From NCBI GenBank assembly GCA_023487965.1, contig JAMDBV010000044.1, forward strand, positions 1 through 14,356: a stretch of DNA of 14,356 nt. Reading direction: 5' to 3'. The notes beneath the pieces were generated by a model. It had not been told where the DNA came from. It ran no database searches and was given only the letters and a program-made list of their open reading frames with translations. Source of the DNA: Patescibacteria group bacterium (GTDB lineage: Bacteria > Patescibacteriota > Minisyncoccia > Phycocordibacterales > PALSA-1337). The number at the start of each line of letters is the position of its first letter. Within the stretch, counting starts at the first letter, position 1. Below, one piece after another: positions 7,424-13,844 of this stretch. Position numbers and translations under genes: made by a program.

Positions 7424-7450
7424 GTGTCATCCTCGCGAATGCGAGGATCC
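7424..7450. repeat. Dispersed palindromic repeat, copy 2
   Basis: The inverted counterpart of 61-87, with an 8-base stem (7429-7436 with 7441-7448, loop GAAT). It sits between smpB and ssrA, ending 11 bases upstream of the tmRNA 5' end, so in a joint transcript it would form a hairpin beside the RNase P cleavage site. Confidence 0.8.
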
Positions 7451-7478
7451 GGGTCATGAATAATATCTATTTCAATGT

Positions 7479-7925
7479 TCACCCCCTCTTCATTTCCCTC
7501 CTCAATTCCCGATTCACCTCGCGTGTCTTTATCGTCTCCCTTTTGTCGTATTTTTTCTTACTTTTCGCCACAGCCACCTCAACCTTGATTCTGTTATTCT
7601 TAGTATACATAGAGACTGGCACTATTGTCAAGTTCTTGCCTTCGTCAACGTTCGACAGTTTTTTGATCTCATTCTTGGTCAATATGAGTCGGCGATTGCG
7701 CCTCGGTTCATAGTCGCGAGGAGTATTATTTTCTTGATACGGCGGAATAAATGCATTGACAAGGTAGGTCTCCCCACCGCGAATGATCACATATGCGCCA
7801 TCCAATGAACCACGACCCATGCGCAGAGACTTCACCTCGATACCCGAAAGCTCTATGCCCGCCTCGAATGTGTCGGCTATCTCATAGTTGAATCGCACCT
7901 TTTTGTGATCTAGCAACATATTCAT
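7479..7925 (-). CDS. smpB: SsrA-binding protein SmpB
   Basis: Binds the tRNA-like domain of tmRNA and takes it to the stalled ribosome. The 148 residues match SmpB throughout: VRFNYEIADTFEAGIELSGIEVKSLRMGRGSLDGAYV at the start of the oligonucleotide-binding barrel, then YLVNAFIPPYQ, the RRNRRLIL segment, and the basic C-terminal tail (KKKYDKRETIKTREVNRELRREMKRG) that enters the mRNA channel. It is directly upstream of ssrA, probably co-transcribed, and divergent from the PLD-like gene. The ATG at 7919 (third residue) is an alternative start; it has AGGA 7 bases upstream, the best Shine-Dalgarno-like site in the window. Complete and intact. Confidence 0.95.
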   Translation of the reverse strand: MNMLLDHKKVRFNYEIADTFEAGIELSGIEVKSLRMGRGSLDGAYVIIRGGETYLVNAFIPPYQENNTPRDYEPRRNRRLILTKNEIKKLSNVDEGKNLTIVPVSMYTKNNRIKVEVAVAKSKKKYDKRETIKTREVNRELRREMKRG

Positions 7926-7970
7926 ATCCTATATGCTAATCTATAAATGGTTATATGGAAAGATATACAA

Positions 7971-7976
7971 TATAAT
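7971..7976 (+). promoter_or_regulatory. -10 box setting a leaderless start for the PLD-like gene
   Basis: A perfect TATAAT with six bases (ATCCAC) between it and the ATG at 7983, so transcription would begin on the A of the start codon. The -35 is weak (TGGTTA, 7948-7953). It lies inside what would be coding sequence if the ATG at 7947 were used, which argues for 7983. Confidence 0.6.
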
Positions 7977-7982
7977 ATCCAC

Positions 7983-9062
7983 ATGACTGCCGAAACTCCA
8001 TGGAAACTCTATATAAGCAATGAAGAGACGTGGAATGATATTCTGCACGATTGCGCTAAGGCCGAGAAGCGTATTGTCCTAGAACAATTCATATTTGAAA
8101 ATGAAGGTTATGGAAGGAGATTGCTTGACATTTGCGCCGAGCGCGCGGCCGCGGGAGTTTCCGTAAAAATACTCATTGATGCCGCAGGCAGTTTTGGTCT
8201 CCTGAACGCAAATACAGTCCATGAATTGAAAAGCCGAGGTGTCGAGATGGTTTTCTGGCGCTCGCTCCTACCCCGCTATGACAAATTGCCACGTATACGT
8301 TCGTGGTTCTTGCGCAATCATAGACGGACATTGGTCATTGACGGACACATCGGCTATACCGGCAGTATATGCATGTCCAGACCATTCCTGTCATGGCGCG
8401 ATACGAATATGCGCGTCGAGGGTACAACCGCGCATCAGATGGAAAACGCTTTCGATCGCATGTGGGACCGCGCGATACATTCCCGGCCATTGACACGAAA
8501 ACTAAAATACAATGGCAATACATTCCGATACATGACCAATTATCCGACGCCGGGACGACGCCAAGCATCGAGCGCATTGGCAGAAGCGCTGCGCGCGGCA
8601 GAAAAAAAGGTTTTTATTACCACACCGTATTTCGTACCGAGCCACCGTATATTGCGATTGTTGCGCCGTGCCGCACGCAGAGGCGCTGATGTGCGCATCA
8701 TCTTGCCGAAGAAATCGGATCATACGATTGTCGATATCGGAGGAATGTCGTATTGGCAAAATATGATAGACAGTGGCATCGGTATTTACCGATATTCAGG
8801 CAATATGATACATGCCAAAACAGTGACGGTTGACGGTATTTGGTCATCTGTCGGTTCCATGAATATCGACCGCCTGAGTCTGCATTACAATTTTGAGGCG
8901 AATATCGTTTCTACAGATCATCATTTCGCCAAGGCGTTGGAAGATCATTTCTATCGCGATTTGGAGCATTGCGAGATGGTCACGCAGGAAACAATCGAAA
9001 GGCGAAGCGCTTTTTTGAGATTTCTCATATCGGTTGTCGCACTTATAAGGAATTTCCTCTGA
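7983..9062 (+). CDS. Phospholipase D-like / cardiolipin synthase-type protein
   Basis: A 359-residue member of the PLD superfamily with two HKD half-sites. The second is standard: H277-A-K279-TVTV-D284 followed by GSMNIDRLSLHYNFEAN. The first reads H113-R-R115-TLVI-D120 followed by GHIGYTGSICMS, with Arg replacing the usual Lys. The spacing of domains, the FRYMTNYPTP and ITTPYFVPS segments and the SLHYNFEAN motif are those of cardiolipin synthases, which join two phosphatidylglycerols or use phosphatidylethanolamine at the membrane. No N-terminal membrane helices are present; a hydrophobic C-terminus (about 344-359) may bind membrane. A start at 7947 would add 12 residues but overlaps the -10 box. 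It is the only plus-strand gene; its TGA abuts the end of mnmA with no bases between. Confidence 0.85.
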   Translation: MTAETPWKLYISNEETWNDILHDCAKAEKRIVLEQFIFENEGYGRRLLDICAERAAAGVSVKILIDAAGSFGLLNANTVHELKSRGVEMVFWRSLLPRYDKLPRIRSWFLRNHRRTLVIDGHIGYTGSICMSRPFLSWRDTNMRVEGTTAHQMENAFDRMWDRAIHSRPLTRKLKYNGNTFRYMTNYPTPGRRQASSALAEALRAAEKKVFITTPYFVPSHRILRLLRRAARRGADVRIILPKKSDHTIVDIGGMSYWQNMIDSGIGIYRYSGNMIHAKTVTVDGIWSSVGSMNIDRLSLHYNFEANIVSTDHHFAKALEDHFYRDLEHCEMVTQETIERRSAFLRFLISVVALIRNFL

Positions 9063-10340
9063 TCAGTCTATTATGCCTCCGCCGAGACACTCTTCGCCAT
9101 CGTACACCACTAGCGATTGACCGGAACTGGGTGTTTCCACCGGATCGATATATCTTATTTCAAAATCGGTCAATGATCGCTCCTTTATGCTTATACTCTT
9201 CAGCTGTTCGCGATAGCGTGACCTGGCTTCCAGCTTTTCACCTTCCGGCGCAGATTCGCCGATCCAATTTGTATTTGATATCGTAATCGCATTTGTCTTG
9301 TCCTCTCCTTTGTGAGCGACTGTTATCGTATTCCGGTCCATGTCTTTATCGATGACGAAGAGTCGTTCATCATTATCCGACACACTTTTCACCCGGAATC
9401 CGTGCCTTTCGCCGATTGTATAAAATATCGCACCGTCATGCTCACCGATCACATTACCATTTCGATCGAGAACATTACCCTTCTCGGTTTCTACATAATG
9501 CGAGAGGAATTGCTTGATATTGACCTTGCCGATAAAGCAGAGTCCTTGACTGTCCTTCTTGGTCGCATTGGGTAGCGCGAACTTCTTGGCCAATTTTCTC
9601 ACTTCGTCTTTGCGCATGTTTCCGACCGGGAATAATATATGCGGCAACTGCTCTTGTTTCAAAGTCCAGAGAAAGTATGATTGATCTTTATTTGGATCCA
9701 CGCCAGCAAGCAATCGGTACTTTTCATTTCCGTCACAGTTTTCGGTCAAATCATTCCTCCTGAGGAACCCGCCCTCTCGCCCTACAGAAGAGGTAGGGCG
9801 CGGCGACATATTCCTCTCGAGGAACATTTCGGAGGCCGAGGTCAGCAGACCGAGGCCGAGAAGTAACCCCGAGTCACGCCGAAGAGGCGGGACGAGAGGG
9901 TGGGTTCCGATGGAGGAATATGTCGCCGCGCCATTTGTGTCGATTCGAGCAATACGCACATAGTGTCCTGTAGCAACAAAATCCGCTCCCTCATTCATGG
10001 CATAATCATAAAATCCTCCGAATTTCACGCTTTTATTGCACATAACATCGGGATTTGGCGTTCGTCCGCGACTGTATTCCGCGATCATATAGTCAATAAC
10101 ATCTTTTTTATATTGTTCCTCCAGATCAAGCGTTTCGAATGGTATATCGAGATGCGCCGCAACACGCATCGCATCACGCCTCTCTTCGGCCCAATTGCAT
10201 TGTATCCATTCCGGTTGCCAGACCTTGATATATACGCCGCGGACGTCATAGCCGGTCTTCTTTAGCAATGCCGCCGAAACGGCGCTATCGACACCGCCTG
10301 ACAGGCCTATATAGACTTTTTGCTTGCGCTTTTCATTCAT
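9063..10340 (-). CDS. mnmA: tRNA-specific 2-thiouridylase MnmA, with in-frame insertion
   Basis: Thiolates U34 of tRNAs for Lys, Glu and Gln using ATP and a sulfur relay. The 425 residues show the PP-loop GLSGGVDSAV (about 12-21), catalytic Cys101 in PDVMCNKSVKFG, Cys268 in GLCFIGKVNIKQF, the DQSYFLW signature (219-225) and a C-terminal barrel ending GGGIID. The family is usually about 360 residues; the excess is an insertion of about 65 residues (about 137-204) between GHYVRIARIDTNG and NEKYRLLAGVD, encoded by a palindromic element (9753-9919) and its flanks. Frame and active-site residues are preserved, so the protein may work. Upstream ATGs in frame lie within mltG; the ATG at 10340 begins the conserved N-terminus and has TATAAT six bases before it. 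Confidence 0.93.
   Translation of the reverse strand: MNEKRKQKVYIGLSGGVDSAVSAALLKKTGYDVRGVYIKVWQPEWIQCNWAEERRDAMRVAAHLDIPFETLDLEEQYKKDVIDYMIAEYSRGRTPNPDVMCNKSVKFGGFYDYAMNEGADFVATGHYVRIARIDTNGAATYSSIGTHPLVPPLRRDSGLLLGLGLLTSASEMFLERNMSPRPTSSVGREGGFLRRNDLTENCDGNEKYRLLAGVDPNKDQSYFLWTLKQEQLPHILFPVGNMRKDEVRKLAKKFALPNATKKDSQGLCFIGKVNIKQFLSHYVETEKGNVLDRNGNVIGEHDGAIFYTIGERHGFRVKSVSDNDERLFVIDKDMDRNTITVAHKGEDKTNAITISNTNWIGESAPEGEKLEARSRYREQLKSISIKERSLTDFEIRYIDPVETPSSGQSLVVYDGEECLGGGIID
9753..9919. mobile_element. Palindromic MITE-like element inserted in frame in mnmA
   Basis: A 167-base segment bounded by 27-base terminal inverted repeats (9753-9779 and 9893-9919) with four mismatches; the outermost eight bases, ATTCCTCC/GGAGGAAT, match perfectly. 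Inside is a perfect 8-base hairpin (9778-9785 with 9793-9800), two copies of GAGGCCGAG (9832-9840, 9852-9860) and a second inverted pair of 20 identical bases (9797-9816 with 9913-9932) that reaches 13 bases past the right end. The segment is visibly richer in G and C than its surroundings and carries no stop in the mnmA frame. No transposase and no clear target duplication is seen, so a non-autonomous element or a local inverted duplication are both possible. Confidence 0.7.
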
Positions 10341-10346
10341 ATGGCG

Positions 10347-10352
10347 ATTATA
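10347..10352 (-). promoter_or_regulatory. -10 box setting a leaderless start for mnmA
   Basis: Perfect minus-strand TATAAT, then CGCCAT, then the mnmA ATG: the same six-base spacing seen before the genes at 7983 and 12640. It lies in the 37-base gap after mltG. Confidence 0.6.
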
Positions 10353-10377
10353 ACCATCGCAGTGCTTGTTGCAAATG

Positions 10378-11358
10378 TTATTGCAGGTATTTGTCCTTAT
10401 TGGCCAGATGACCTTCGTGATTGATCGCGTAGTGCATAGTGCCGTCCTTGTCGGAGAGATAGAACCAATACGGTGAGTCTGTCGGGTGCAGTGTGTCACT
10501 GATCGCGTCCAGACCCGGATTGCCGATTGCGGTCGGCGGCAAACCCTTGTTGAGATACAGATTGTACGGTGATTCCGTCTTCAGATCGTCGAGAGTCAAT
10601 TCAAGCGACGATTTGCCGAGGAAATAGAAAAACGGCGGATCGACTTGGAGCGGCATGCCCGCATCAATACGCTTCCAGAGAATACCGGCGACCAAACGTC
10701 TGTCTTTCGTATTCACCGCTTCCCTCTCGACAATCGATGCCATTTTGATTATATCCGCCTCCGAGCGCTTCGATATCGTCATGAGGAAATCGATCGAAGC
10801 CGTCTTCTTGTCAAAATTGTCGACCATCGTATTCACAACCTCCGCCGGTTCGACATTGTCATAAAAATAATACGTATCCGGAAAAAGATATCCCTCTTTC
10901 GGTTTTGCCAATTGCAAAAATGATTTGGCGTCAAAATCAGGAATGTTCTTATCCAAAATCCGCGCTATATCGTATGAAGCGATACCTTCAGGCACTATTA
11001 TTTTGACGCGAGACAAGCCCTGATTGCCGGTAATCGTCCGATACGCCACGCGCAGAGCCGATTGCGGTTCGTCGAATACGTATGTCCCGGCCATGACCTT
11101 GCGACTGCCGCCGAGAATGTATGTATACACCTTGAATATGAAAGCCGAGCGAATGATATCGTCCCGCACCAATTGATCGGCAATCTGTCCCAGTGATGTA
11201 TTTTTGGCAATCATTACTTTGAGACTGCTTGGAAAATTCGACGGTGGCAATGAATAAAATACCGTCGTGACTAGACCGGAGAGAACGATAACAGCGACAA
11301 TAATCGCATATGCGACATGTCTTCGTATGAACACAACGGTTTTTCCCAAAAATGACAT
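10378..11358 (-). CDS. mltG: Endolytic murein transglycosylase MltG (YceG-like)
   Basis: Cleaves nascent glycan strands at the membrane to terminate peptidoglycan chains. The 326 residues have one N-terminal transmembrane helix (about 15-35), a LysM-like region (about 45-110) and the YceG catalytic domain: EGYLFPDTYYF (155-165), the catalytic glutamate E211 in SIVEREA, PLQVDPPFFY (236-245), and SPYNLYLNKGLPPTAIGNPG (263-282). All expected motifs are present. It follows the membrane protein gene by 4 bases and is probably co-transcribed; a TAAAAT also lies exactly six bases before the ATG, so it may have its own leaderless start. The usual downstream partners of mltG, such as the Holliday-junction resolvase-like YqgF, are not adjacent; mnmA follows. 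Confidence 0.95.
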   Translation of the reverse strand: MSFLGKTVVFIRRHVAYAIIVAVIVLSGLVTTVFYSLPPSNFPSSLKVMIAKNTSLGQIADQLVRDDIIRSAFIFKVYTYILGGSRKVMAGTYVFDEPQSALRVAYRTITGNQGLSRVKIIVPEGIASYDIARILDKNIPDFDAKSFLQLAKPKEGYLFPDTYYFYDNVEPAEVVNTMVDNFDKKTASIDFLMTISKRSEADIIKMASIVEREAVNTKDRRLVAGILWKRIDAGMPLQVDPPFFYFLGKSSLELTLDDLKTESPYNLYLNKGLPPTAIGNPGLDAISDTLHPTDSPYWFYLSDKDGTMHYAINHEGHLANKDKYLQ

Positions 11359-11362
11359 ACAA

Positions 11363-12640
11363 TTATTTTACAGGCAGATTGGCCGGCGCTTCTGACTTCT
11401 TGGACGGTACTCTGGTCAATGACGGTGTTGCCGCCACGGAGCCCGGGAAGTGATAAATCGTCGCCAATTCCTCCGAGTTTAAAACCAGCGGAGTTTTTTT
11501 GAACGGTTCGAAGAAATACGAACGGCGCTTGTATGCCGCGAGACCCAATCTGCCAAATTTATTCCTGCGCATATTTTTGTAATCATGCCACGGGGACTCG
11601 AGCTTGCTGTGCCACACTTTGCCGTTTGGTTTGAAACCGTTCATATGCGCCGCTGAAAAATGTTTGAAACTGCTCACTATGCCACCGATACCAAAGGGTG
11701 TATTGAATTCGTCCTTCGGCGCGATGTAGAGAGCGCGGATACCGACATCGAAAGCGTGCTTCGTAAGACGGCGCTCCAATGCGGCGATAATATCCTTTTC
11801 AACCTGCGACAACGTCGGACTGATAAGAAAGCCTGTTTCGCTCTTGTCACCGGACACTTTTGTCTTTTCATTACGGATCATGAGCGAATTCATGAGTTTT
11901 TTGACCGATTCTTCCCAAAGATCCGTTTCCTTCATAAAGAATCCCGCCTTTTTACCTTTGCGGTGCGCCGTGATCATGATCTGTATCCAGACTTGCTGAT
12001 TTGGCGGAACCGAGCCGAGGAATTCGATGAGTGGTGTCATGGGATCTACTTTGTATTCTTCCTTTGGATCCTTATCGAGGCCATAATCAACATATGTCTT
12101 GATCGGATACGGCTCATTCGGTTTCTTGGTAAATGTCATTTCACCGGCCCATATGCGTATAACTTTGGGATCAAAATGCACACTCGAAGCATAGTCAGGC
12201 CTCTCCTCGATCTCGATTTCCGGGAATTGAGAATATAATGCCGATATGACACCGGCCTTGCGCGCCGCCTCGGTCCATATATAAAATTTCACATTGCCTT
12301 CTACGGAGACAATTTCCAGAGAATAGAATGGCCGACCTTCCCCATTCCAATATTGCTTGAATTTACTGCCATCGGACGTATTGTGGAGCGAATTCAGAAA
12401 TGTCTCCATGGCAAGGGGGGATTTGAATGTATCTTTTGGCAATCGCAATTCCAACAATGTTCGCTTATTTTTGAACAGATAGTCCGCCTTGACGTATTGC
12501 GTCCAAAGATCCCACATTACAAAATACAAGAAGACGACTAGGAATATCGGCGCAATAGTTACCAATATGTGCAGGACGATCTGAAACGGGCCGCTTTGGA
12601 AATTTTGGATAGCGAGATTGATCGCTTCGCTTACTGTCAT
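11363..12640 (-). CDS. Conserved Patescibacteria-type membrane protein of unknown function
   Basis: A 425-residue protein with a single strong transmembrane segment (about 20-43, FQIVLHILVTIAPIFLVVFLYFV) followed by a large soluble part. It has the segment LLELRLPKDTFKSPLAMETFLNSLH (about 62-86), which I associate with an uncharacterised family common in Patescibacteria and sometimes found near type IV secretion-like ATPases; that association is from memory. Other recurrent features are EIEIEERPDY, IKTYVDYGLDKDPKEEYKVDP and LTKHAFDVGIRALYIAPK. No catalytic motif is evident. The ATG at 12640 is preferred over 12676 because a TGCTATAAT box lies six bases before it. It is followed after 4 bases by mltG, hinting at an envelope role. 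Confidence 0.7.
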   Translation of the reverse strand: MTVSEAINLAIQNFQSGPFQIVLHILVTIAPIFLVVFLYFVMWDLWTQYVKADYLFKNKRTLLELRLPKDTFKSPLAMETFLNSLHNTSDGSKFKQYWNGEGRPFYSLEIVSVEGNVKFYIWTEAARKAGVISALYSQFPEIEIEERPDYASSVHFDPKVIRIWAGEMTFTKKPNEPYPIKTYVDYGLDKDPKEEYKVDPMTPLIEFLGSVPPNQQVWIQIMITAHRKGKKAGFFMKETDLWEESVKKLMNSLMIRNEKTKVSGDKSETGFLISPTLSQVEKDIIAALERRLTKHAFDVGIRALYIAPKDEFNTPFGIGGIVSSFKHFSAAHMNGFKPNGKVWHSKLESPWHDYKNMRRNKFGRLGLAAYKRRSYFFEPFKKTPLVLNSEELATIYHFPGSVAATPSLTRVPSKKSEAPANLPVK

Positions 12641-12646
12641 AGTGAC

Positions 12647-12655
12647 ATTATAGCA
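12647..12655 (-). promoter_or_regulatory. Extended -10 setting a leaderless start
   Basis: Minus-strand TGCTATAAT, a perfect -10 with the TG-N extension, then GTCACT and the ATG at 12640. Probably drives the membrane protein gene and mltG. Confidence 0.65.
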
Positions 12656-12689
12656 ATGACAAATGACAAAATCCAAATCACATATGGCG

Positions 12690-12716
12690 AAATACCCCGC
12701 CGGAGGCGGGGTATTT
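12690..12716. terminator. Hairpin terminator after the sigma4/HARE gene
   Basis: A perfect 12-base stem (AAATACCCCGCC with GGCGGGGTATTT) with a 3-base loop starts 10 bases after the stop at 12727. The U-tract is only TATTT, so termination may be partial; the structure is symmetrical and could act in both directions. Confidence 0.75.
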
Positions 12717-12726
12717 ATGCTTTCGT

Positions 12727-13773
12727 TTATGCAGTCACAACCGCAACCGAATATTTACCATCCTTATCGCGCCTGAAGTATTTTGGATTTTGAAGATTTA
12801 CGACAATCGTATTTTCTTTGACATACCTCTCTTTCATCACCTTGTCGACAATTTCATCCTTGGTCATCGGACCATTCTTGTCGATAAGAGTCTTTATGAC
12901 TTCCCTGACGACACCCGGCATATAACCCCATTCGGCGAGAGCGTACAATCCGCGACCGACGAGCACGAATCGTTTATCTTTGATCAATTCATTATGCGTT
13001 GTAGCTACATGCGCTTTCTTATTGAAGAGCTTCGTGATCTGTTTGGCTACTTCGCGGAAATGTATAGGCGAACCATGTTTCCTCACGACCAAGAATGCGT
13101 AGTCGCGCACGCCCTTGTTCTTGATATTGGGAGACTTTGAGACGCCCCAATCCCCCAATGTATTCTTGTCGATATTTTTTGACAGTGCCAACCAACGTCT
13201 GATAATCTCCTGATTCTTGTATTTCTCCGAGACATCCTCTAGATGCTGTAAGAATCGGTTGATCATTTCCGACTCAGGCAGAAGTTCATCCACACCGAGA
13301 CTTGTATACAGTTTTTTTAGAGCGGCTTCCACCTGTTTGGCTAGTTCTTCATTGACATGCCAGCGATGCTTTAGATCATCGTCTTCTTTTACTTTCTTGA
13401 ATGGCTCGCCGACCGCCAAGAGAAAATGCACGCAATTCTGGAGACTTCTGTCTTTGGAAACATGTCCCAAGAAATCATCCTCGACGACTATGCCACCCAG
13501 GGAATGGAGTAGCGTTTCCAATTCCGCGAAGGCCGCTTTCTCGCCACGATATTCATCTGACTTGCGTATAGTGTCGATAGCATAATTTTCGATCTGGCGC
13601 ACGCGCTCGCGAGTAATACCATATTTCTTGCCGATAGCGTCCAAGGTCAGTCTGCGAATGTCTTTGCCCAGTCCGAAGCGCAGCGTGATAATATCCGAAG
13701 CGCGATCAGGCAGAGATGATAATAGCTTCTTTACGATCTGCTTTGGCTTGAACGATATGGTATTTGTGGCCAT
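12727..13773 (-). CDS. Sigma-70 region 4-like / HARE-HTH DNA-binding protein
   Basis: A 348-residue protein. Residues about 22-72 form a sigma-70 region 4 helix-turn-helix (PDRASDIITLRFGLG ... TLDAIGKKYGITRERVRQIE), which in true sigma factors binds the -35. There is no region 2 or 3, so it cannot be a complete sigma factor. A helical, charged middle (about 75-205) follows, then a HARE-HTH-like winged helix (about 221-283, VRDYAFLVVRKHGSPIHFREVAKQI ... GRGLYAL), the fold of the N-terminal domain of RNA polymerase delta subunit, and a second winged-helix-like segment (about 286-343). Such proteins recur in Patescibacteria; the likely role is transcription regulation or polymerase accessory function. 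The ATG at 13824 overlaps the -10, so 13773 (MATNTISFKPKQ) is preferred. Confidence 0.82.
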   Translation of the reverse strand: MATNTISFKPKQIVKKLLSSLPDRASDIITLRFGLGKDIRRLTLDAIGKKYGITRERVRQIENYAIDTIRKSDEYRGEKAAFAELETLLHSLGGIVVEDDFLGHVSKDRSLQNCVHFLLAVGEPFKKVKEDDDLKHRWHVNEELAKQVEAALKKLYTSLGVDELLPESEMINRFLQHLEDVSEKYKNQEIIRRWLALSKNIDKNTLGDWGVSKSPNIKNKGVRDYAFLVVRKHGSPIHFREVAKQITKLFNKKAHVATTHNELIKDKRFVLVGRGLYALAEWGYMPGVVREVIKTLIDKNGPMTKDEIVDKVMKERYVKENTIVVNLQNPKYFRRDKDGKYSVAVVTA

Positions 13774-13814
13774 GTTTGCTTTATTACGGATAATGTTGTC
13801 TTTTATATGTATTA

Positions 13815-13843
13815 GTTTTATCACCTATGCATATATAAGTCAA
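13815..13843 (-). promoter_or_regulatory. Promoter for the sigma4/HARE gene
   Basis: Minus-strand -35 TTGACT (13838-13843), 17-base spacer, -10 TAAAAC (13815-13820). Predicted start near 13808, which excludes the ATG at 13824 and leaves a leader of about 35 bases to 13773. The -35 directly follows the leuS stop. Confidence 0.5.
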
Positions 13844-13844
13844 G

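Noticed and set aside
7393..7713. 106-residue plus-strand frame with VILANARIR
   Set aside because: Covers the palindrome at 7424-7450, the tmRNA 5' end and the antisense of smpB.
7479..10340. UGA recoded as glycine or tryptophan
   Set aside because: UGA ends smpB, the PLD-like gene and mnmA at the expected family C-termini, so it acts as a stop.
10341..10499. N-terminal extension of mnmA to 10499
   Set aside because: The extra 53 residues are unlike MnmA, overlap the end of mltG, and the TATAAT at 10347-10352 lies within them.
11660..12238. 192-residue plus-strand frame
   Set aside because: It is antisense to the conserved membrane protein gene, with no recognisable features of its own.
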